Of a stretch of 41,299 nt of DNA, positions 26,789 to 36,029 are shown piece after piece (positions within the stretch are counted from its first letter, which is position 1; every line of letters begins with the position of its first letter). The notes under the pieces were generated by a model, which was not told the DNA's origin, did not search any database, and saw nothing but the letters and a program-made list of their open reading frames with translations. Both the position numbers and the translations under genes were made by a program. The stretch lies in the NCBI GenBank assembly GCA_031274555.1, contig JAISPZ010000105.1, positions 1-41,299 on the forward strand. The letters run 5' to 3'. Origin of the DNA: Bacteroidales bacterium (lineage in GTDB: Bacteria > Bacteroidota > Bacteroidia > Bacteroidales > P3).

Positions 26789-26796
26789 TATCTTTG
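26789..26796 (+). promoter_or_regulatory. Bacteroidota -7 box of the lipid-export operon
   Basis: TATCTTTG lies 6 bp before the ATG at 26803 and supports that start. No clear -33 TTG is seen. Confidence 0.5.
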
Positions 26797-26802
26797 CGAC
26801 TT

Positions 26803-27471
26803 ATGCATAAATTGTTTATAGTTTGTATATCTGTAATTGGGATGTTTGCGCAAACGCAAGACAGAACACTTGCGCAAACGCAAGACAGAGTACTTGCGCA
26901 AGTGCAAGCACAGGAAACGACACTGTCCGACATTTTTTATAAGGAGATAAAACAGCAAAGTGGAAAAATAAAAACTATAGAGTGTTCTTTCAGTCAAACG
27001 AAACAGCTCCCCTACCTCAAAGCCCCCGCGCAGACAATCGGAAAATTTTACTGTCAAAATAATAATATTGCCATCGAATACGACAAGCCGAAAGGCGACT
27101 GCGTAATAATGACGGAACAACAGTGCAAAACGATTGTAAACGGAAAGACAAATATCATCAACATAAATTCTCATCCCGCGTTAAAACAGCTGCACAGCAT
27201 AATTCTCTATTCCATTTCGGGAGATATTGAGTCGATGAAAAAAATGTTTGACATTCAAATTTCATTAAGCGAAAAAGAATATCATCTTACACTTATACCG
27301 AAACAAAAATCAATACGTGAAAAAGCAGGGACAATAACACTTTGGTTTGATAAAAAAGATTTCTCACTTTCATTTTTAAAAACCGAAAAATCTTCTGACG
27401 ACTACGTTCTCTACAAATTCTTTGACAAAAAATTCAACACTTCTATTAACGAAGAACACTTTAATCTATAA
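26803..27471 (+). CDS. LolA-like outer-membrane lipoprotein/lipid carrier
   Basis: This is a periplasmic protein of 222 aa from the ATG at 26803. After a signal peptide it shows the LolA pattern: IKTIECSFSQTKQLPYLKAP, GKFYCQNNNIAIEYDKPKG and LWFDKKDFSLSFLKTE. Besides the housekeeping LolA, such paralogues occur in aryl-polyene and flexirubin clusters, where they are thought to carry the product to the outer membrane. It is first in an operon with acyl/glycosyl enzymes and an MMPL exporter. A 24-bp tandem repeat just after the signal peptide adds TQDRxLAQ copies. Confidence 0.8.
   Translation: MHKLFIVCISVIGMFAQTQDRTLAQTQDRVLAQVQAQETTLSDIFYKEIKQQSGKIKTIECSFSQTKQLPYLKAPAQTIGKFYCQNNNIAIEYDKPKGDCVIMTEQQCKTIVNGKTNIININSHPALKQLHSIILYSISGDIESMKKMFDIQISLSEKEYHLTLIPKQKSIREKAGTITLWFDKKDFSLSFLKTEKSSDDYVLYKFFDKKFNTSINEEHFNL
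26848..26910 (+). repeat. In-frame 24-bp tandem repeat in the lolA-like gene
   Basis: GCGCAAACGCAAGACAGAAC-ACTT is repeated at 26872-26895 with two changes, and a partial third unit follows. It encodes AQTQDRTL repeats near the mature N-terminus. Confidence 0.85.
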
Positions 27472-27477
27472 TTATTT

Positions 27478-28932
27478 GTGAACGATTTTTATAATATAAC
27501 AGGAGAAAGGCTTACAGGCGAAAACGTTCATGAGTTCGAGATAACAATCAATCCGAACCACAACGTTTTCAAAGGACATTTCCCCAACCAGCCCATTGTG
27601 CCGGGAGTATTTTCAATCAATATAATAAAACAACTGTTTGAGAGAATTTCAGGGAAGCCTCTGCGCTATTATGCAATCAAACAATGCAAATTTTTGCAAC
27701 CGATTATTCCACAAGACGGAAAAACTATGCGAGTGGAAATAAAAGTGCAAGGGGCACAGACAATCTATGCAACAATATTTGAAAACGAAAAACCTGTTGT
27801 AAAACTTAGAGCAGAAATTCTAAATGTTGCCCTCATTATCCCAACATATAACAATGGAAAAACAATCGCTCAAATTATAGAAGATGCAAGACCATATATT
27901 GATAATATTATAGTCGTCAATGACGGCTCAACAGATAAGACGAGTGAAATTTTACAAGACACAAAAAACATCGTTTTGTTGCAACATTCCACCAATAAGG
28001 GCAAAGGTGTTGCATTAAGAACTGCTTTCAGATACGCTATACAGAACGGTTTTTCGCACGCTATAACAATAGATGCAGATGGTCAGCATAAGGCAGCTGA
28101 TATTCCAAAATTTTTAGACGAACTTGCAACTGACAACAATACCCTGTTAATCGGTGCGCGTAATTTACACGCCGAGAATATGCCAGGCAAAAACACATTT
28201 GCAAATAAGTTTTCAAACTTTTGGATATGGGCAGAAACAGGAGTTCGTATGCAGGACACGCAATCAGGATTTCGCCTTTATCCCTTAAAGCCATTGCAGA
28301 AAATGCGATTTATAACACGCCACTACGACTTTGAAGTAGAAGCAATGGTACGTCTTTCATGGAAAGGTATTGCATTAAAAAATATTCCAATAGAAATTAT
28401 TTATCCACCGAAAGGGGAGCGCGTTTCGCACTTTAAGCCGATAAAAGATTTTGCCCGAATTAGTTTGCTTAACACCTTTCTTGTACTGTACGCTATTCTT
28501 ATTGCCCATCCTGCACGTTTCTTCAAGCAGTTTTCATGGAAAAATTTTACCAACATTTCCGACTCAAACATAAAAATAACGCTCTCTATCGGCACAGGAA
28601 TTGCATTTGGGATTTTGCCCTTTTGGGGTTATCAAATGATTTTGGCAGGCGTCACTGCTGTTGTTTTCAAACTTAATAAACTTATTACTATTGCGGCATC
28701 AAACATAAGTATTCCACCGATGATACCCATTATACTCTATCTAAGTTATGTTTTTGGCGGACTTATTCTTGGACTTCCGATAACAATTTCTCTCTCGCAT
28801 ATTTCGTTCGCAACTATTGGTGAAGCGTTATTGCAATATATTGTGGGCAGTTTTATTTTGGCAGGAACAGCGGGATTTGTTTTCGGATTGGCTTGTTACA
28901 TCACACTTGCAATTTTTAGAAAGAAGCGATAA
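27478..28932 (+). CDS. Trifunctional fusion: hotdog dehydratase-like, GT2 glycosyltransferase, DUF2062
   Basis: The 484-aa protein starts with GTG, 6 bp after the lolA-like stop. Residues 1-115 are a FabZ/FabA-like hotdog domain (HNVFKGHFPNQPIVPGVFS, H34). Residues 116-345 are a family 2 glycosyltransferase of the dolichyl-phosphate mannosyltransferase type (ALIIPTYNNGKT; VVNDGSTDKT, D149; TIDADGQH, D199/D201). Residues about 360-484 form a DUF2062 membrane region (IAFGILPFWGYQMI). The hotdog may dehydrate or bind a 3-hydroxyacyl chain. The GT domain would attach sugar at the membrane. GT2-DUF2062 pairs are known; the added hotdog is the unusual part. The product is unknown. Confidence 0.85.
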   Translation: MNDFYNITGERLTGENVHEFEITINPNHNVFKGHFPNQPIVPGVFSINIIKQLFERISGKPLRYYAIKQCKFLQPIIPQDGKTMRVEIKVQGAQTIYATIFENEKPVVKLRAEILNVALIIPTYNNGKTIAQIIEDARPYIDNIIVVNDGSTDKTSEILQDTKNIVLLQHSTNKGKGVALRTAFRYAIQNGFSHAITIDADGQHKAADIPKFLDELATDNNTLLIGARNLHAENMPGKNTFANKFSNFWIWAETGVRMQDTQSGFRLYPLKPLQKMRFITRHYDFEVEAMVRLSWKGIALKNIPIEIIYPPKGERVSHFKPIKDFARISLLNTFLVLYAILIAHPARFFKQFSWKNFTNISDSNIKITLSIGTGIAFGILPFWGYQMILAGVTAVVFKLNKLITIAASNISIPPMIPIILYLSYVFGGLILGLPITISLSHISFATIGEALLQYIVGSFILAGTAGFVFGLACYITLAIFRKKR

Positions 28933-28938
28933 TACAAA

Positions 28939-31900
28939 ATGAGCAACTTTTTTATAAGCATATATAACTTTTTTGAGAAGCACCGTATATTGATGTATGG
29001 ATTGCTAACAGTGCTTGTAATAGCTACAGGTTTCTTCACCTTTAAAGTTGATTTTCGTCAAGATATAACTTCTATTTTTCCGCAGGAAACGGATGCTGAA
29101 AAACATTTTTCTGCGTTTAAGCATCTGAAGGCGAAAGACAAAATCGTTGTTATTTTTTCCGACACATCTTCACCCGATAACCTCGTAGAAGCAAGTAACA
29201 AATTTATCTCTTTACTGCAACAGGACATCATCGCCACATCGCTGATTGAAAATATTGAGGGCGAAATATCCGAAACGCAATATTTGGAAGTTATAGATTT
29301 TGTCTATAAAAATCTTCCTGTATTCTTAACAGACGACTCATATAGCAGATTGGACAGCATTGTCAATTATGAATTAGACAACATTATAAAAAAGGATTAC
29401 GAATATCTTATCTCCCCGATAGGAGAGGCAATGCAAAATGTGATTTTGCGCGACCCTCTCGGAATTGGAAGTAACGCGCTGTCCAATCTCAAAAAACTTT
29501 CAACTCAAGAAAACTATACAATTTACGATGGACATATTTTTTCCAATGATCTAAAACATACACTTGTATTTATTTCCCCAAGCCCGAATACAAAAGAAAA
29601 TAACGAAAGCGAAAAACTTACGGAAAGTATAGAAAAACATATTGCACAAGTAGAAAACAGCAACGTTCAAATAAATGTTTTCGGCAGTGCAATTATGTCG
29701 GCATACAATTCAAAACAAATAAAGGAAGACAGCATTATTACGCTTGCAATAGCGATTATTGTGATTGCACTTTTTGTTTTCTTCGTATTTAGAAAGAAAC
29801 GCATACTGCCGTTAATGTTTGTGCCTGCTATTTTTGGTGCATTATTTGCACTTGCACTTATTTATCTTATTCAAGGGACAATTTCATCAATCGCTGTGGG
29901 TGCAGGTGTTGTCGTTATGGGCATTGCATTAAGTTATTCCATTCACGTCATCACACACAGTTTTTATGTTAAGGATATAAAAACTCTTATCAAAGACCTT
30001 TCTTCGCCTCTTACGATTGGCTCTATCACTACTGTCGGTGCTTTTGTGGGGCTTATGTTTACCCATTCTCCACTTTTAAAAGATTTTGGTCTTTATGCTT
30101 CGTTGAATTTAATTGGGACTACATTTTTCTGTTTGATTTTTTTGCCACATTTTATAAAATTTGAGAACAGCAACAAGTCAGCATTACTGAAAAAAATCGA
30201 ACGGTGGAATATTTTTGCGATAGATAAAAATAAATGGATCGTTGCAGCAGTTATTATTGTCACAATTGTTTCTCTTTTCTTTTATAACAAAGTACAGCTA
30301 AACTCGGATATGCTACGGTTGAACTATGTTCACAAAAAGACAGCAAAGGCAGAACAGTTGCTTGATAAAATCTCCGACAGCTCACAACGCAGAATTATTT
30401 TTGTCTGCTCAAATTCAAACACAGACACTGCTCTCTTGTCTTATGAAGATATGAGCGAAAAACTTTATTCGCTTAAAGAAAAAGGGGAAATTAATAATTA
30501 TTCTTCCGCAAGCGATTTTTTCATTCCTTTTTCAATTCAACAGGAACGTATAAAAAGGTGGAATGATTTTTGGAATGATGCTGACAACAAGAACGGTGGC
30601 ACGAATAGCGAAAAGAAAACAAGAGTTCTGAATGGGATAAAAAACAGTGCCTTGAAAGCGGGATTTTCTGCCAATGCCTTTGACGCATTTGAGGAAGTGT
30701 TGTCGGTTAATTACACTCCTTTTACGATAGACCGCCTGCAACAAATATCATTATGGCGAAATTTTTGTGAGAACAACAACGGTCAAAATGTTTTCCTTGC
30801 GCATGTTTCGATACCACAGGAAAATAAAAACGAAGTTTATGCCGTTTTTGAAAATGCACATGACGTATCAATTATAGACAGATCTTTCTTTGCAGAACAG
30901 CTGACAAGAACAGTAACAGATGATTTTAATTTAGTGCTTTATATCTCATCCATTCTTATTTTTCTCGTCCTTTTAATTTCCTACGGTCGCATAGAACTAA
31001 CCCTAATGGCGTTTATTCCGATGGCGATAAGTTGGATATTTATCCTTGGACTTATGGCAATATTCGGCTTGGAATTTAACGTTATCAACATCATTCTTTC
31101 AGCATTTATCTTCGGTATAGGCGATGATTTCAGTATTTTCATGTTAGATGGACTACTCAAAAAATATAAAGACGGAACTGATTTACTTAAAGAACATAAG
31201 ACTGCTATTTTCTTTTCAGGATTTACTATTCTTGTCGGAACAGGAGTACTTGTTTTCGCTCGTCATCCAGCGATGTACTCGCTCGCGCTTATTTCTGTTC
31301 TGGGCATTCTGTCGGTGATACTTGTTTCGTTTACGATACAACCTGTCCTGTTTAGACTTCTTATCAGTGGACCGACACGCAAAGGTGGATACCCATATAC
31401 TTTTATGGGAATTATAAATTCCATATACGCATTTACTGTTTTCACGTCAGGTTGCCTGACAGTACAGGCACTCATGATGGCACTGCTTCCATTTCCGTTC
31501 AAAAGGAAAAAGAGATTGATACAATGGTCTGCACATATTTTTCTAAAAACATTTCTATTTCTCATGCCCTCTGTGCGCTACAAACGATTTAATCTTAGTG
31601 GCGAAAATTTCAAAAAGCCAGCGGTCATTGTAGCAAATCATTCTTCGTTCATCGATATTATTATGATGATGGGACTTACACCAAAAACGATAATGGTAAC
31701 AAATCATTGGGTCTATCACAATCCCATTTTTGGAGCAATAGTCCGTTATCTCGACTTTCAAACAATAGAAGATGGATATGAAAATATGCTTGACACTTTT
31801 CGTAAAAAAGTTGAGGAGGGATATTCCATCACTGTTTTTCCCGAAGGAACGCGAACTAAAGACGGCGAAATTACAAGGTTTCATAAGGGGGCATTTTATC

Positions 31901-32829
31901 TTGCGGACAAACTTAATCTTGATATAATTCCTGTTGTGCTTTATGGCAATGGAATGGTGTCTTCTAAAACGCAACCGTTTTTTATTAAACGTGGAATTGT
32001 GTCGTACAGAATTTTGGAGCGTATTCCGCCGACTGCCGTCCCCGATAGAAGTTCTTACGCTCTCCCCGATAGAAGCCCCTACGCCCTCCCCGATAGAAGT
32101 TCTTACGCTCTCCGCACAAAGGAAGTTACAGCACTTTTTCGCAAAATGTATGCCCAGACGAAACAACAGTTCAACAATTTTGGCAACCCATATTTCTTCA
32201 ATACTCTCATAAAAAATTATGTTTACAAAGGACCTGTTTTGGAATGGTATATGCGTATAAAAATTCGTATGGAAGAAACGTATAATTTCTTTGACGGGCA
32301 AATCCCCAAAGAAGCAACGGTTGTGGATGTGGGCTGTGGCTATGGTCCTCTTTCGTACGCTCTAATGCTATATTCAAACAAAAGAAAAATTACAGGTATT
32401 GATTATGATAAAGAAAAAATTGCCGTTGCTCAAAACTGCTTCTTGAAAAATGATAAAATACAGTTTATCGCTGCCGATATTGTAGAGTACGAGATGCCTG
32501 ATGCGGATGTATTTGTAATTAATGATGTGCTTCACTATTTATCTTACGCCAATCAGGAAAAAGTACTGCATAATATGCTTAAACATCTACGTCCTGAAGG
32601 ATTTCTTATAATACGCGACAGCGATGCAGACGAACAGGAACGACATAAAAAAACAGTCTTTACGGAAGTTATGTCCACACATTTTTTCAAATTTAATAAA
32701 ACAGTAAATTCGCTTTGTTTTTTTTCATCTTCGCAGTTAGAAAAAACAATTTCAAAAGCAGGCTATAGAATAGTACAAAAAAAATATGATAAACATAGTT
32801 CAAATGTGATATGGAAAATTTCGATGTAG
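28939..32829 (+). CDS. Trifunctional fusion: MMPL/RND exporter, PlsC-like acyltransferase, SAM methyltransferase
   Basis: The 1296-aa protein has three parts. Residues 1 to about 830 form an MMPL-type transporter (VDFRQDITSIFPQETDAEKH; two sets of membrane helices around 265-430 and 670-800). Residues about 870-1090 form a 1-acyl-glycerol-phosphate acyltransferase-like domain with HX4D (H901-D906, NHSSFID) and FPEGTRTKDG. Residues about 1110-1296 form a class I methyltransferase (VVDVGCGYGP, D1130; FVINDVLHYLSY). One chain would thus transfer an acyl group, methylate and move the product. Three 24-bp repeats (residues 1035-1058) are inserted near the end of the acyltransferase part. The ATG follows the previous stop by 6 bp; the 3' end overlaps the next gene by 19 bp. 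Confidence 0.88.
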   Translation: MSNFFISIYNFFEKHRILMYGLLTVLVIATGFFTFKVDFRQDITSIFPQETDAEKHFSAFKHLKAKDKIVVIFSDTSSPDNLVEASNKFISLLQQDIIATSLIENIEGEISETQYLEVIDFVYKNLPVFLTDDSYSRLDSIVNYELDNIIKKDYEYLISPIGEAMQNVILRDPLGIGSNALSNLKKLSTQENYTIYDGHIFSNDLKHTLVFISPSPNTKENNESEKLTESIEKHIAQVENSNVQINVFGSAIMSAYNSKQIKEDSIITLAIAIIVIALFVFFVFRKKRILPLMFVPAIFGALFALALIYLIQGTISSIAVGAGVVVMGIALSYSIHVITHSFYVKDIKTLIKDLSSPLTIGSITTVGAFVGLMFTHSPLLKDFGLYASLNLIGTTFFCLIFLPHFIKFENSNKSALLKKIERWNIFAIDKNKWIVAAVIIVTIVSLFFYNKVQLNSDMLRLNYVHKKTAKAEQLLDKISDSSQRRIIFVCSNSNTDTALLSYEDMSEKLYSLKEKGEINNYSSASDFFIPFSIQQERIKRWNDFWNDADNKNGGTNSEKKTRVLNGIKNSALKAGFSANAFDAFEEVLSVNYTPFTIDRLQQISLWRNFCENNNGQNVFLAHVSIPQENKNEVYAVFENAHDVSIIDRSFFAEQLTRTVTDDFNLVLYISSILIFLVLLISYGRIELTLMAFIPMAISWIFILGLMAIFGLEFNVINIILSAFIFGIGDDFSIFMLDGLLKKYKDGTDLLKEHKTAIFFSGFTILVGTGVLVFARHPAMYSLALISVLGILSVILVSFTIQPVLFRLLISGPTRKGGYPYTFMGIINSIYAFTVFTSGCLTVQALMMALLPFPFKRKKRLIQWSAHIFLKTFLFLMPSVRYKRFNLSGENFKKPAVIVANHSSFIDIIMMMGLTPKTIMVTNHWVYHNPIFGAIVRYLDFQTIEDGYENMLDTFRKKVEEGYSITVFPEGTRTKDGEITRFHKGAFYLADKLNLDIIPVVLYGNGMVSSKTQPFFIKRGIVSYRILERIPPTAVPDRSSYALPDRSPYALPDRSSYALRTKEVTALFRKMYAQTKQQFNNFGNPYFFNTLIKNYVYKGPVLEWYMRIKIRMEETYNFFDGQIPKEATVVDVGCGYGPLSYALMLYSNKRKITGIDYDKEKIAVAQNCFLKNDKIQFIAADIVEYEMPDADVFVINDVLHYLSYANQEKVLHNMLKHLRPEGFLIIRDSDADEQERHKKTVFTEVMSTHFFKFNKTVNSLCFFSSSQLEKTISKAGYRIVQKKYDKHSSNVIWKISM
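32041..32112 (+). repeat. In-frame 24-bp x 3 tandem repeat in the MMPL fusion gene
   Basis: Units 32041-32064, 32065-32088 and 32089-32112 encode PDRSSYAL, PDRSPYAL, PDRSSYAL at residues 1035-1058. The first and third are identical. Confidence 0.92.
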
Positions 32830-34298
32830 TTATAATTGGTAGCGGGCTTGGCGGACTCGAATGTGGAGTTATGTTGAGCAAAGAGGGATACAAAGTTTGT
32901 GTTCTCGAAAAACATCATATTGCGGGCGGTTGTCTTCAATCTTTCAAACGCAAAGGAATTTCATTAGACACAGGTATCCACTACGTAGGAAGCCTGTCGG
33001 ATGGTCAAGTATTTAATCAGTACCTAAAATATTTCGGCGTACTTGATAAGCTACGTATCAAAAAAATGGATGAAAATGCTTTTGATGTAATTTACTTTGA
33101 AGACAGGCAATACAACTACTCAATGGGTATAGAGAATTTTGAAAACTCATTGTTAGAAAAATTTCCAAACGAAAAAGATGGGCTGAACAAATACTGCAAG
33201 TCATTACAGGATATTTATTCATCTATTTCGGTGGAAAATCTTAAAAATGGACTTCTTTCTTCGGGAAGTTTAAATACGTTTTCGCTCTCTGCGTATGAAA
33301 CGATTGCAAATACAGTTAAAGACAGAACTTTGCAAAACGTTCTCGTTGGGACACTCGGTCTTTATGCAGGCGATAAGCACACGACAAACTTTTATAACCA
33401 TGCGATGATACACTATTCCAACATAGATGGTGCTTATCGTTTTGTGAATAGTACACAACAGTGGGCAGACATTCTTGTGGAACAAATTCGTTCTAACGGT
33501 GGCGAAGTACTCACCCGAAAGGAAGTTACAAGTATAGAAGTTAAAGATAATATCGTAGAAAGTATTATGCTTAAAACAGGGGAAAAGATTTTTGCGAAAT
33601 ATGTTATTTCCTCCATTCATCCTGCAAACACTTTCGACCTTGTGGAAAAAAATCCACTTATAAAAAAAGCATATCTCACACGGTTACACTCACTGCAAAA
33701 TTCGTGCGGAATGTTTACCGTTTATCTAATTTACAAAAAGGAAAATTTTCCATACATAAATCAAAATCACTATATCTATACAACTAATGATATTTGGGAT
33801 AATTTTAAGCAAACGTGTAATGGTAAAGTTGCCTCTGTATTAGTTGTTATGCAAGCGACAGAAAATTCCGATTACAATGTTGTAACGCTTCTTTTCCCTG
33901 TATCACTTGCGCAGTTAGGTCCATGGATAAATACTGTCAGCGGAAATCGTGGAAGCAGTTATGAAGAATTTAAGGAAGAAAAAAAGAATGAGGCTATAGC
34001 TATTGCGAAGCAGTATCTTCCGAAACTTTCGGAAAATATAGAATTTTACTACACAGCTTCTCCTCTTACATACCGCGATTATACAGGTACTCCAGACGGC
34101 TCTGCGTACGGCATTGTAAAAGATTATCATTCACCGTTTACAACACTTATGCCTGTGAAAACACGCCTTGCAAATCTTCTTCTTACTGGACAGAACGTGA
34201 ATGTTCACGGTGCACTTGGCGTAACATTAACGGCAGCACACACTTGCGCTGAACTTCTTGGAAAAGAATTTCTTGCAAAAAAAATATGGAGCGCGTAA
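32811..34298 (+). CDS. Phytoene-desaturase/retinol-saturase-like FAD oxidoreductase
   Basis: The 495-aa protein starts MENFDVVIIGSGLGGLECG, the dinucleotide-binding GxGxxG (G10-G15). EKHHIAGGCLQSFKRKGISL and TGIHYVG follow, typical of the CrtI/CrtISO/RetSat group. The C-terminal FAD segment reads NLLLTGQNVNVHGALGVTLT. These enzymes desaturate, saturate or isomerise polyenes. In this operon it probably modifies the chain handled by its neighbours. The start overlaps the MMPL fusion by 19 bp, which implies coupled translation. Confidence 0.9.
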   Translation: MENFDVVIIGSGLGGLECGVMLSKEGYKVCVLEKHHIAGGCLQSFKRKGISLDTGIHYVGSLSDGQVFNQYLKYFGVLDKLRIKKMDENAFDVIYFEDRQYNYSMGIENFENSLLEKFPNEKDGLNKYCKSLQDIYSSISVENLKNGLLSSGSLNTFSLSAYETIANTVKDRTLQNVLVGTLGLYAGDKHTTNFYNHAMIHYSNIDGAYRFVNSTQQWADILVEQIRSNGGEVLTRKEVTSIEVKDNIVESIMLKTGEKIFAKYVISSIHPANTFDLVEKNPLIKKAYLTRLHSLQNSCGMFTVYLIYKKENFPYINQNHYIYTTNDIWDNFKQTCNGKVASVLVVMQATENSDYNVVTLLFPVSLAQLGPWINTVSGNRGSSYEEFKEEKKNEAIAIAKQYLPKLSENIEFYYTASPLTYRDYTGTPDGSAYGIVKDYHSPFTTLMPVKTRLANLLLTGQNVNVHGALGVTLTAAHTCAELLGKEFLAKKIWSA

Positions 34299-34300
34299 TT

Positions 34301-34363
34301 TAATTGTCAATTGTTAATTGTTAATTGTTAATTGTCAATTGTTAATTGTGAGTTGTTAATTGT
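34301..34363. repeat. Heptanucleotide tandem repeat (9 copies)
   Basis: Nine 7-bp units, mostly TAATTGT with CAATTGT and GAGTTGT variants, directly follow the oxidoreductase stop. There is no spacer structure, so it is not a CRISPR. Confidence 0.92.
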
Positions 34364-34405
34364 TTTTATCGCTTTGCTAATTGAAAACTAATAATTATAA
34401 ACACT

Positions 34406-36007
34406 ATGGATTTTTTAAAATACACTGCTATTGTTTTTCTATTAATCCTCGCCGTCATTGTTGTTTTAACGACAATATGGTTAAGTCTTGCGTACAAATC
34501 TGCGATTACTCCACCTGAAAATTTTCTTCAAACGAGTGATAAAGATTTTGAAGTGGTTTTACATCGCGACAGTATGGATGAATACCTTTCGTGTGACAAA
34601 AGTATGCTTCGCAAAAACAGTTACGGTCTTTGGGAACTGTATGCGGAAGGAGATGCAAAAGAGCGCGGAACTGCTATGGGAAAACTATACGAAAACTTAC
34701 TCTATTATCAGGAGCAGGCATTTGTGAACGAGATAAAAAAAATTATTCCATCAAAAAAATATTTATCATTTTTACGCATCCCCGTTTTTATACTTAACAG
34801 AAATGCGACCAACCATATAACGAACGAATATTTGGAAGAAATTTATGGTATTTCTCTTTCGTGCAGCAATGACTTTAACTGGATTGCTCCTCCATATTTA
34901 AGACAGGTAAATTACCACGCAGCGCACGACTTGGGACATCTGTTGCAAAAGTATCATTTTGTCGGATGTACTGCTTTTGGGTTATGGGATAACAATTCTG
35001 TCGATGGAAAAATGATTGTCGGACGAAATTTTGATTTTTATGTCGGCGAAGCATTTGCACGCAATAAAGTTGTAGCATTTTATGCACCCGACAGTGGCTA
35101 CCGCTTTGCCTCTATAACGTGGGCAGGAATGATAGGTGTTCTTTCGGGCATGAATGAAAAAGGACTTTGCGTAACGTTAAATGCTGCAGACGGAAATATA
35201 AAAATTAAAACGGCAACACCTGTGTCTATCGTTGCTCGCGAAATACTTCAATACGCTTCCAACATTGAGGAAGCGGTTGCTATTGCACAAAAGAGAAAAA
35301 CATTTGTTTCAGAAAATTTCGTTATTAGTTCTGCCATTGACCATAAGACAATCGTTATGGAAAAAAGTCCGAACAGTACTACGGTATATGATGACAAACT
35401 CTCGCGCATACTTGTCACAAATCATTTTCATAACGACAAAGAAGTTTTGTCTGACAGTAAATATAGATACAAAATATTACAGCAGTTACTTGATAAAAAG
35501 GATTCGTTTGATATTGCAGATGTCGTGTCGGTGTTACGCAATCGCTATGGATTGAATGGAAAGGATATAGGAGTTTGCAATGAATATGCAATTAATCAGT
35601 CTATATGTCATCATTCCATAATTTTCAAGCCCGAAGAATTGCTTATGTGGGTGTCCACCTCGCCTTACCAAAGTGGCAAATATATTTGCTACGACCTTAA
35701 AAAAATATTTGATAAACCCGATTTTTCGCGCGATATAGACATCACAGAATGGGCTATTAATGCTGACGAAGAATTTATGCTTGTGGACTATCCAAACGTT
35801 CTAAACTACCGCGAAATATCACACTCAATACAAGACGCTATTCGCAAAAAAGAAAAAGTAGCAGAGGATGTTTTAGACAAATTTATTTCATCCAATCCAA
35901 ATTATTACGGCACGTACCAACTTCTTGGGGACTACTACAAATCGCAGAAAGCTCCCCAAAAAGCCTCAATGTATCACTCGCTCGCCAAAGAGCGACTACC
36001 GCGCTGA
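34406..36007 (+). CDS. Membrane-anchored C45/NTN-family acyltransferase-hydrolase
   Basis: The 533-aa protein has one N-terminal membrane helix (5-28). An NTN-hydrolase domain of the C45 acyl-CoA:6-APA acyltransferase/choloylglycine-hydrolase-like group follows: GCTAFGLWDN (predicted nucleophile C188), GKMIVGRNFDFY (206-212), WAGMIGVLSGMNEKGLCVTL. Maturation would cut before C188. Enzymes of this kind make or break amide bonds on acyl compounds. Its place after the MMPL-oxidoreductase genes suggests it acts on the same product on the periplasmic side. The 107-bp gap before it is largely the heptamer repeat. Confidence 0.82.
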   Translation: MDFLKYTAIVFLLILAVIVVLTTIWLSLAYKSAITPPENFLQTSDKDFEVVLHRDSMDEYLSCDKSMLRKNSYGLWELYAEGDAKERGTAMGKLYENLLYYQEQAFVNEIKKIIPSKKYLSFLRIPVFILNRNATNHITNEYLEEIYGISLSCSNDFNWIAPPYLRQVNYHAAHDLGHLLQKYHFVGCTAFGLWDNNSVDGKMIVGRNFDFYVGEAFARNKVVAFYAPDSGYRFASITWAGMIGVLSGMNEKGLCVTLNAADGNIKIKTATPVSIVAREILQYASNIEEAVAIAQKRKTFVSENFVISSAIDHKTIVMEKSPNSTTVYDDKLSRILVTNHFHNDKEVLSDSKYRYKILQQLLDKKDSFDIADVVSVLRNRYGLNGKDIGVCNEYAINQSICHHSIIFKPEELLMWVSTSPYQSGKYICYDLKKIFDKPDFSRDIDITEWAINADEEFMLVDYPNVLNYREISHSIQDAIRKKEKVAEDVLDKFISSNPNYYGTYQLLGDYYKSQKAPQKASMYHSLAKERLPR

Positions 36008-36029
36008 TTTTATTTACAGAAAATTGTAG

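Noticed and set aside
26848-26910. Possible regulatory repeat upstream of the lolA-like gene
   Set aside because: The 24-bp units are inside the coding frame and add TQDR-type residues, so they are coding repeats.
31555-32301. 248-aa minus-strand frame under the MMPL fusion
   Set aside because: It is a shadow of the acyltransferase part, which carries clear catalytic motifs on the plus strand.
34301-34363. Possible CRISPR array
   Set aside because: Units are 7 bp with no spacers; it is a simple tandem repeat.
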